From Nymphaea colorata (lineage: Eukaryota; Streptophyta; Magnoliopsida; Nymphaeales; Nymphaeaceae): a stretch of DNA of 64,000 nt. The position numbers and the translations under genes are program-made. Location: positions 4,969,501 through 5,033,500 of the forward strand of contig NC_045142.1 in assembly GCF_008831285.2 (NCBI RefSeq). Direction: 5' to 3'. Numbering within the stretch: the stretch's first letter is position 1; each line of letters opens with the position of its first letter. The notes under the pieces were generated by a model, which saw nothing but the letters and a program-made list of their open reading frames with translations, ran no database searches and had not been told where the DNA came from. Of the stretch, positions 55,661 through 64,000 are shown one piece after another.

Positions 55661-58541
55661 CTAGCCAACTAGCATGTGAAGTAAAATGACCGAGCCCAGT
55701 GGTACTCCAACGATGATCGGCTTCATATTTCTTTCGCCATTCGTTGGTGGCGGACTTGGATTGTCATTCGTTGGTGGCGGACTTGGATTGCCTTCGGTGA
55801 TGTTGTTTCCTGTTATACTGTTAAAAGGAGATAATTAAAAGACTCATCCGGTGCTATATATGGTATGATATACCATTACCCAATTACAGGATATCATACT
55901 TTTACTTTGACATGGAATACCCAAATTACACACACACACACACAAAAGATATGTTGATCAATGCTGTGTCACTTACGTTAGTTTTATTTTTTTATTGCTT
56001 GCCAATGATGCCGGTAAGGATCCCGTGAAATTATTGTATGCCAGGTTCCTGCATCAAGCCAATGGAAACCTATCATGCTGAGTCCAATTGTTGAGTAAGC
56101 AAACTTGCATATTCACACTGTACGATTGAACTTAACAAGCACCAAGACCCGGTTAGGAGATAGGATGGTGGGTGGGGCTTCAGGTAGGCACGGAGCTACA
56201 TGTGAGCGTGTGTGGGCAATTGTCTACACAGTCTAATAAAAATTCTGATTAAACACAATTTTTCGCATATCTACATATAAAATGCTCCTTAAATAAACAG
56301 TCATTGCCCCTCAACCAAACATGTCGGGCTTTGCCATGGGCTTTGGTCCACAACTTCTTCTCACTTTATTTTCTCTCCTTTCAAAAGGGGTCTTTAACTT
56401 TTCTCAAGAAGAATATTTTCATCTTATTTCAGGGAGACAGTATTTCATCTATTCATTGCCGGAATCCACTTGGAAACCCTCTTATTTGTCATGGTCCGGC
56501 CCGTTTGGGCACGTAGCCTTCATTAGAACTAAAGAAAGCAACACAGGACAGATTGGGAGAAAGCAGTAATGAACTGAAGCTTTTTGTGATAACATGCTGT
56601 TTGGATTCGAAATGATGAAGAGACAACTTTAAGTTTCAGGTGAATTGGCTTTGACCAATTATTGAATCTTTTTCCTTTATTTTTTTCTCCATGTAATAAA
56701 CTCACAGCTCTTTCAGTTGAGGAAATGTTCCCAAGAACTCTGGGATCTGTCCACTCAAGCTGTTGTTACTCAAGTCACTGCAAGATCAAAGTTGACACTG
56801 ATCAGTGAAACTCCATCTAATTAATTAAGCAAGCTAAAATCCAATTAGCATGACTGTATTTTACGCACATTATCTCAAGCGCAGTCAGGTCGCTGAAGTC
56901 TCGAAGGGTGCCGTCTAAGCCTAAACCATTAAGATGACTAACAAAACGACGTCAAATGGACCAAAATGTTATTCTTGCATGGGTTAGAAGCAAAAAAGAT
57001 TTGTATCCGATAGTTATGTACCCACAGTTCAGTCACTCGTGGTGGATCGTCAGTGCTGCAGTTGAGCCAGTCCCAAGTGAATCCTTGGGGAAGACATGGA
57101 TCACCTGCCCAAGATTGAAGTTTTTTATATGAACCCTGCAACACCTTCAACGCCTTCACTGCAAACCATTGTCAAAAAAATTGGTAAAAACGGATCTTGT
57201 GCATTACCAGATAAACTTTTTGCAGTTATCTAGAAGCAATAATTTGTAAACACATGTATTGTATCAGGAGTTGTGTACAACGCACCCCTGATGCCTTTTG
57301 TCCAAAGTAAATATATACACACCAAAAACATTGGAGAGAATAAAGTCCCGCCTGTTCTAGCAAAATTTAGAATGTTTAACTTCAGACCTTTTGTTACATG
57401 TTTTTAAATGGCATTCCTAAGGCAAAAGTAGTTTAGGCCCGACAACTTTCTCTCAAAACATTCAAATTAAATCAACAACTCTCTCTCCCTCTCATTTTTA
57501 TATTTTTGTATCTATTTATATTATTATACTTATAAAAGATAGGCTAAAACATTACGAAGCACACGTAAAAAACATTATATATATATATATAGATAAACAG
57601 AGACCTTATTAAATATAAATACTATGAACTGTGAGTATTTCCGTACACTACTTCAAAAATATGTTTTGCAGATAAAATGATTGTGAAAAGTGTTAACTAG
57701 TGAAAAAAGACGACTAAACAATATAGCAAGTATCTAATCTGTTTAAAGACTTCTTTTATGTGTGTTCAGTGCCACACCATCTTATTATGCCAATAGGAAG
57801 TTGAAATTAATGCACTAGAAGAGTTGATTGAAAGTATTTATATTTTAAGAAATCTCTCTCCCTCTCTCCATATATAGCATGAATGTGCTCAAATTAATAT
57901 GTTTAAAACCGTATCAGTATTGATGAAACAAAAAAATTACAAAATCCCAGCCATAGATCAGATTTAATAAACTACGCCTTTGTGCGAGATAAACAAATAT
58001 AAGGATTACGTAAAGTAATTATCAACTATTGATTGACGGTTGACAAAGTTTCATACATAAAAATACAGGAAATGATAACCGAAGAGGTTATGAGCACAGG
58101 GTGTGCAATGAACAAAATATCTTCATTAAATTAACAAAAAAAAAAAAACTTTACCAAAATATCTTCATTAAATTAACAAAAAAAACTTTTTGAAAGGGTG
58201 AAAAAGGATTATGAAAAAGTTTAAAAAATCAAAATATTTTTATTAAAATTTCAAAAATACCCTCCACCCCATTGGTGCATACTTATGCATGCACAGAAGC
58301 GTGTGTGCAACTCGATCTGGATGACAACTTCAGCTTTGATTTTGAAGTGCAATATCACACATGAAACCTTATTAAGCAAGATTAAGTAGATCTAACAGCT
58401 TACTTATCACCAGGTTATATAATCTTTCTCTTCATATATAGACTAAGTGCATACAAAATTATAAATGCGGAGTAGTTACGGGTTGTCTGATAAATAAAGG
58501 GTTGTCTGCTACGTATAATCGACGATCCATAAAGTGCCCCA

Positions 58542-58619
<78 letters not shown>

Positions 58620-61600
58620 TGGTTATCTCAATCTTATAAATCAATACTCAGGCCCAACAGGAACTTGGAAGTAAACAACAAACCGATAGACGATGGAGAG
58701 GAGAGAGAGATACCATCATTTTCGTTGGTTCCATTTGCAAGTCCTCTCTTGATCAATTTAAAAACTTCCATGGCATTGAGGATTGGAGGAAGGGATGCAT
58801 TAGCTGTGTTGACCAAGGAAATGTTTGATCCAGCAGTCAGTCTCCGACCACGGTGATTGTAGTTACTCCAATATGACTGATAAGGTGGGATTATAGAACC
58901 GTAGTCGTTAAGCTTTTCGCCATCAACAAGGAAATCGAAAGACCTGCTCTTATTTTGGTAAGCTGCCTCTAACACTTCGGAGAAATAGAAATTGTAGTAA
59001 TATGTATCATCTTTCAAATACAATGGGACTGTCAGAGTCGTGGCATTGGTCGACACTGGTGTTATGGCGTGGGCTAATGCCAGTCCCGGAATATCCGTGA
59101 AGTTTTTGATGAAGCTCATGTTATCTCTCGCTACAGTCACTACACCGTCGATGTCACCACTTGGATGCCAATAACGATCATAAGGGTCATCAGGATACCT
59201 GCCAACAAAAGACCGTCCATCAGAATAAGATGTAAATATAACCCCTTTGTGAAAAGTTAATATATTCAGGTTTGAATTCAGATTCGAATCCAAAGGAAAA
59301 AAGTCATATATGAATATGAATCCAAAACCTGATTTTAAAATCCAAAACCAACTCAAATATGATACTTGAATGCAATACACTTTTGAATCTCAATTTTAAA
59401 CCTAATGCAGCTGACTTTCAAAGTGGATACTGTAAGGGCATTGGATATTGAGTATTTGCTTGAGACTAAATCTGATCTGAATTTGAATGTGAATCCAGTC
59501 GGATATTTATGGGTATATTCTTACATCCTAATTTGAACTGATTTCTTAATTAAATATTATTTTTTTTATATTCGATCTTTTCAAAACAGTTGGCTGGATA
59601 TTAAATCCAAAATGGATAGATTAGCATCTCCAAGCGCAGGTTTCTCATCAAATTTCTGTAGAAGAAAAGGATTTATTAACAACCGGGGCTAGACTTGGAT
59701 TTTCCAAGAACCGTTGTTTTATTAGAAGACCGATTCATGTGTTTGCATACCAGTTACGAAACTTTTTTCTCTTACTCCATCACATGTTTTTTTTCTCTTC
59801 TTCTTCTTCTGTTTATTTAGAGAAGAGACTTGACAATCTGATCCTACATTCACCAACACAATATATATATATAAACCAATTTTACTGCCACTAAAACGAC
59901 ATCATGAATGGTATCATTTATTTCTCTCTTAATTTTGGACGTGTTAAAATGAGCATTAAAGAAGAAATAAATGAATTACAATGTCATCAATGATGCTAAG
60001 ATTGGTGATATATATATATATATAAGATTGGTGGTATATATATAGGAAAATTAAATGGTGACTCTAGCTTTTTAGAGTAACGTAGTTATCCAATCTACAC
60101 CGTCCGATCCAATATGATAATTGATTAAGAGATAAATAAAGAGAAATTGGTAATAGACATTTTTGTCATCTAATATCTTTTTACACATTTTTTTGCTTTT
60201 TTTTTTCTCAACCATTTGTGGTTTTGATTAGATGATTAAGTGGCTCTAGATAACTACAGTCATCATTCACTCACTCATTATATATAGATTCACTCAATGA
60301 CTCTAGTTATCCATATATAATGAGTGAATGAACAATAACTTGTTATCTAGAGCCACCCAACCACTTAATCAAGGCAATCAAATGTAAAGCAGAAGGATGG
60401 TTGAGAGAAAAATAAAGAAAAAGATGTGTAAATTAATATTAGATGATGAAAATGCCCATACCACCTTTTTTTCCTTATTTTTTTCTTAAACGTCTATCAT
60501 GTTGAATTGAACAGTACAGATTAAATTGGTTGAGTGACTCTTAAAAAGCTAGAATTACCATTCTATTATACATATAAGAATGTGTGTCCCTCAAATCCTC
60601 TTTTTCTCTCTTAAATAGTTTTAACTTTGAAGCTATTTTGGGTTCTTGACAATTAGCTGCATAAAGAAACACTAGAACTATACTAATGGATGAATATTAT
60701 ATTTTCGGATTATATTAATTATGATGCAAATAGGAAGTACTTTTGTAAAAATGGGTTCCTAAACCGATCTCCCTATTAGGTAAGCTAGATATTTATTCAA
60801 TTCATAAAGTTACTGCATTAATGAATAGGTCATTAATTATCTAGTAATTCATTCCAATTTGTTGTGAATTGGCAAAAACATTAACTGTTGTTCTTTAAAA
60901 TATTCAATAAAAATGCATAAAAATAATAAAATTTCCAGATTATCTAAAAAAGCTCGTTAAACACAGCTTTCCTCAACCTGCCACTTGATCACCAATTCCG
61001 ATAACATTGTTTTTTAACTACAAAAATTAGCTAATTAAATACTGCGAAGTGCACGCTAAACTGCAGAATTCATAGATATTTTGAACTTTTAAATCAGCCT
61101 TACAAACTAAGACCGATCGTTTGAAAGTTTACGGATATAACTTTAGTCTTACCTTACGAAGTCCGTCGCCCCAAAGGCTACCCTTTTCCGCCGTCGAAGG
61201 ACGTCTTCCGTGCCCTTCGTTTCATACATGCCCTGCTCAAATTCCTTTACTTCGAGAACAGAGATGAAGGGTATTTGGTCGGGCGACGTCTGAGCAACAC
61301 AGACGCTGATGTTGCCTCTCTTGGGCGCATATATTACTTCATAATAGTAGGACTCGCTGGATGAAGTCTCCACGGTCACCCAAGGGTTGCCATCAAATTG
61401 AAGATCGAAGGAAGGTGGCCATGACTTGTTGTCGTAGTTGCCATAGAAGAAGGATGCCCTTATCATGTGCTTCCTCCGCCTGGCTACGCCTGGTATCACG
61501 TAGCAGTTCTTCTTTTGGAAGGGAAAGTATCGGAGCGTCGTGTCTTCTTGGTAGTATGAATTGTTAACCTGGACCTTCGATGTTTGCCCTGTGTTAATAT

Positions 61601-62061
61601 AGTGGCCGTCGCCGATCCATTTGATGCCCAGCTCGTCAGTGCGCGTACTCGTCGGAGCTCCGCAATCGATGCTCAAGGACACTAGAGGAAACAAAGGAAA
61701 CTCAGGGGTTATGATTTATGAAGGGCATTCATTCTGGATGGCTCCATAGTTCATTGAAATCAAAATCTATCCGTGTGTGTGTGAGAGCTATCGATCTCAA
61801 AAAAATGAGAACCATTCGAAAAGTACTCCCTGCAGGAGGATCTGCCTCCATCGATTTTATTGAGCAACGAATGAGCTCCCGTTGAAAGCTAGGGAAATTA
61901 AACTAGAGCACTGATGGGCATCTTTACTCATTGATTAACAAATAAAAGAAAACAAGCCCTGGGTGAGATCTGGAGAACGCTTACGTACGCTTATCAGCAA
62001 GTCCTGAGAAAATTTGGATCGCAATGCATAAGCCGGCAAAAACGACCACGGATCCTGCCAT
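55661..62061 (-). CDS. Kinase-less malectin-LRR receptor, copy 2 (8 exons, 529 aa)
   Basis: Exons: 61989-62061, 61153-61681, 58714-59198, 57026-57158, 56869-56937, 56706-56777, 55977-56048, 55661-55817, all with GT/AG borders. Cumulative phases (1,2,1,2,2,2,2,0) give one uninterrupted 529-codon frame. Residues 1-23 are a signal peptide, about 27-362 a malectin-like domain, 362-478 the cap WAGDPC and LRRs, then a Pro-rich stalk and hydrophobic PIIVGVPLGSVILLHMLVG as the last 19 residues, ending TAG (55661-55663). After the stop a shifted frame still resembles the juxtamembrane region of copy 1, so the stop arose by small indels. No kinase exon is found between 55.66 and 51.7 kb. It is either a pseudogene or a secreted/membrane-anchored ectodomain. 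The exon 4 donor GTGGGT is unusual. Confidence 0.72.
55736..55789 (-). repeat. 27-bp tandem duplication in the stalk
   Basis: Two copies (55736-55762 and 55763-55789), differing at one base, encode NPSPPPTN-G and NPSPPPTN-D. They lengthen the Pro-rich stalk by nine residues without changing the frame. Copy 1 has a single NPSPLSTNG. Confidence 0.9.
55977..57158 (-). CDS. Copy 2 LRR exons 4-7
   Basis: Exon 4 (57026-57158) has VKALKVLQG, LQSWAGDPCLPQGFTWDWL and PPRVTEL. Exon 5 (56869-56937) reads HLNGLGLDGTLRDFSDLTAL. Exon 6 (56706-56777) reads DLSNNSLSGQIPEFLGTFP. Exon 7 (55977-56048) reads NLAYNNFTGSLPASLASN. All are open and in phase. They form about three plant-type LRRs (LxGxIP spacing). 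Intron 6 (56049-56705) contains a small insertion beginning GCACGGAGCTACATG near 56190. Confidence 0.83.
57159..58713. other. Copy 2 intron 3
   Basis: This AT-rich intron has two nearly identical ATATCTTCATTAAATTAACA segments (near 58120 and 58160) and the TG/GA microsatellite. No gene is seen inside. Confidence 0.6.
58542..58620. repeat. (GT)n(GA)n microsatellite
   Basis: About ten GT units are followed by about 28 GA units. The Ser-Leu run on the minus strand is an artefact. Confidence 0.97.
58714..59198 (-). CDS. Copy 2 malectin exon 3
   Basis: This is the full second half of the malectin-like domain: YPDDPYDRYWHP, then YYNFYFSEVLE, RSFDFLVDG and the signature SLPPILNAMEVFKL, ending NEND. 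It is the only complete copy of this exon in the window and shows that copy 1 lost 264 nt. The acceptor is TTGGCAG and the donor GTATCT. Confidence 0.87.
59199..61152. other. Copy 2 intron 2 with transposon remnants
   Basis: 59230-59540 has GAATCCAAA/GGATATT words of the ATCCGA-type family, ending TTACATCCTA. 60045-60575 is a foldback MITE. The rest is AT-rich with short TA runs (60008-60024). No exon is seen. Confidence 0.6.
60045..60575. mobile_element. Foldback MITE, family member 3
   Basis: The left end is AATGGTGACTCTAGCTTTTT and the right end, inverted, is AATGGTAATTCTAGCTTTTT. The two halves are near-complete inverted copies meeting near 60300 (ACTCATTATATATAG and ATATATAATGAGTGAAT). 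There is no coding capacity. Confidence 0.72.
61153..61681 (-). CDS. Copy 2 malectin exon 2
   Basis: It opens SLSIDCGAP and has LRYFPFQKKNCYVIPGVA, RASFFYGNYD and ISVCVAQTSPDQIPFISVLE, ending DFV before the donor. At 529 nt it is one codon longer than in copies 1 and 3. It follows a TTTCCTCTAG acceptor. Confidence 0.88.
61989..62061 (-). CDS. Copy 2 exon 1, signal peptide
   Basis: It encodes MAGSVVVFAGLCIAIQIFSG then LADK. The donor is GTACGT; a second GTAAGC lies four bases further on and would shift the frame. The 73-nt form matches copies 1 and 3. Confidence 0.8.
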
Positions 62062-64000
62062 CTTAAGATGATGAGCAACAAATACAAGTCGCCACGCTTA
62101 GAACAGTACTTCAGAAGCTGAACCAACTTCTTTTCTGCAGAGAGAGACTGCAAGATGTCCGGGTTGATATTTTTTCATTGAGGCAAGCTTCTGCAAGGCA
62201 GAAACGTAATGACATGTTTTTAAAGAGTATTCGAAAGTAATTAATGCAATCATTGTGCTAACATTCATCCGTATACTGGTGGGAAGTACCACAATCCCAA
62301 AGATCTTGTATCCTGGATTTAATTTTAGAAGACTAGTGACCGTCAATTACGTTCATAAAAAAATTCTTCAAGGTCATAGAATGTTTCTTCTGACTCAATA
62401 AAATGGCCCAGATGGCCTTGTCTGCAACCGATCTACACGCCAGCCCAGTACGTGAAGCTTGGCTTTGACTGGGATCATCATTTCGTGGAAATTCTTCCTT
62501 CCGCTTTTAAAAGGATAAATCATTTGAGTCACCTGATGATATGTGTTCATTTATCCTGGACCACGAGTCAGTAGCACAAAATTTTTTGTTTCATATCCCA
62601 GTTAGATTACGTTAAATAGGATCTTCTAGTCCATCTAGATGTGCTCAACTACATAGTGGTTGGTTCATATATATCAGAGCCAGATTTGCAGTCATATATT
62701 TTCAATTTATGGCAGTATGCATGATTTAAATAATTTCTAGCTAGTTGACCTATGTGTATGTGAACTAGAAAATATGAGCGCATGAAAATTGAGATTTGAG
62801 TTACCATGAATTACTCAAATCATCTTCAAAATAGGAACAAATGGGCATGTAATTTGTAGATTCTAATTTCCGGAAAAGAAGAAACATAGGCTGACCTTTC
62901 TTGCAGTTAGATGAAAACGGTGGGTTGTATCTCAAATTTCCGATTCCTCGTTTTCTGATTTGGCCGCCTCTCCTTAGGTGGCATTAAGTGGCATTAAGGC
63001 ATTAATCTCTCCCCTAGGGCTTAGAGAAAGTTCTTCTTCAATGGCGTCGGTTCTAAAAATTCCGTCATAGACAACTTTCAAAGACAATAGAGTACCGAAG
63101 AAGACCCACACACTGCATTTATGTTTCACTTTATTGGTATGGCTGTAGGGCAATTTACGTATACACGTACCTGTTTCTCTAAATTGTCCTAGAAGTAATT
63201 AAAAGCAACTTCCGGAAAAGCGGGCACATCAAACTCTTTTTGATAGAGCGACCATATTATCCCTTCCAACCCGTGTATATAGTACTTTTTACGTGGAGAT
63301 GACATCCCTAGTACATTTTTTTTTCCCAACGAAACTCCGGTAATGTCCACCAAAACTTATCAAAGAAGAGCTCATCTCAATTTTGATTTTTTTTACTTCC
63401 ATGAACTTAATTTGATGACCAATCTCGAAACCCATATCTCCAAAATTGCACACTGCCAAGGCAGAGACAAAAAATTTTACATGGACTGAACTATATTCTT
63501 CTATATCTGTATGGTGGCCAAATTGAATGTTTTAAAAAAATTTATAGTAAATAAATTTTGTTTTTCCAAGACATGAAGGGGCTGAAAATTAGGATCGAGG
63601 TTCTTTTCTTGCTCAACAATTTCAACCAGATGGGGAAGGTCAGGTTGTGTAGATGTGGAAGACGATCGACGACCAAACACTTTACAGCATTGGAGACGCC
63701 AGACAATGGAAGATGCTGTCTATTTAAGAACTAGTCTTCTCTTCGTGCGTGTGGACCTCCAAGGTCTTGTAGTCATCTTCACAGCTGTTAATGGGACCGA
63801 TATATGCGAGTGTTTTGTCCCTTTGTTTCTTTTAATGACGACGACAGTTGAGCAAAGAATTTCAGGGCAACGAATGCCCAGACAACTTATAGAACTACAG
63901 ATGTGAACGGTGCAGTGAATGCCAGTCAATTGCAAAAATCTCATAACTAATGATAACACATCTTATGCAAATGAGAAGTCATCATCTGTATGGGTGCATG
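62062..64000. other. Upstream region of receptor copy 2
   Basis: 62200-62660 is colinear with 16030-16530 upstream of copy 1 (TACTGGTGGGAA, GATCATCATTTCGTGGAAAT, AGGATCTTCTAGTC). 63580-63800 is the fourth 200-bp repeat. 62880-63450 has fragments also found around 29.3-29.8 kb. No further gene is seen to the window end. Confidence 0.6.
63580..63800 (+). repeat. Conserved ~200-bp upstream repeat, copy 4 of 4
   Basis: It contains CAACAATTTCAACCAGATGG, GACGCCAGACAATGGAAGA and CTTCGTGCGTGTGGACC. It lies about 1.5 kb upstream of copy 2 exon 1. Confidence 0.78.

Noticed and set aside
58459-58644. Minus-strand frame with a long Ser-Leu run
   Set aside because: It is the translation of the GA/GT microsatellite in copy 2 intron 3.

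Overview
This is nuclear DNA of a land plant, almost certainly a flowering plant. The evidence is a set of intron-rich genes for malectin-like leucine-rich-repeat receptor kinases (the LRR-I type, which includes FRK1/SIRK and IOS1), with plant-type GT/AG introns, together with Ty1-copia elements carrying the plant initiator-tRNA primer site, LINE, hAT-like and Tourist-like repeats, and many AT/CT/GA microsatellites. Nothing bacterial, organellar or CRISPR-like is present. I cannot name the species.

Right to left on the minus strand, the window holds a small array of duplicated receptor genes, all decayed or truncated. Copy 1 (1230-15776) keeps 13 exons: signal peptide, malectin-like domain, LRRs, membrane segment and kinase. 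It has lost the first half of malectin exon 3, has a 20-bp duplication with a stop in the first LRR exon, and has an 8-bp deletion in the kinase activation segment. Copy 2 (55661-62061) is the best-preserved reading frame: eight exons splice in frame to 529 codons and stop inside the membrane segment, with no kinase exons downstream. Copy 3 is split. Its first two exons are intact at 49279-50164, its LRR/membrane-exon relic lies at 32.5-33.2 kb, and about 16 kb of transposon sequence lies between. A fourth, inverted fragment on the plus strand (20.04-26.66 kb) mirrors the promoter, exon 1 and part of exon 2 of copy 1.

Layout: 1-15.8 kb, copy 1 with a Tourist-like element in one intron; 15.8-18.9 kb, its upstream region; 18.96-20.2 kb, an inverted copy of that upstream region; 20.19-26.54 kb, an old copia element inserted in the inverted fragment; 26.7-32 kb, repeats including a block duplicated at 51.75-54.36 kb; 32-33.2 kb, the 3' relic of copy 3; 33.41-36.01 kb, a foldback hAT-like element; 36.4-40 kb, a truncated plus-strand copia; 40-43.75 and 48.4-49.2 kb, LINE debris split by a near-intact copia (43755-48380, target duplication ACCTG); 49.3-51.7 kb, 5' part of copy 3 and its upstream region; 51.75-55.3 kb, repeat block and minisatellite; 55.66-62.06 kb, copy 2; then its upstream region to the end.

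The copies are related by tandem and inverted segmental duplication, so several transposon insertions can be dated relative to each other from an empty paralogous site. I see no convincing new molecular system. The most interesting candidates are the kinase-less receptor ectodomain gene, the inverted promoter/exon arms that could form a hairpin transcript, and a short conserved reading frame in the duplicated repeat block. All coordinates and splice sites were read by eye. No alignment or database search was possible.
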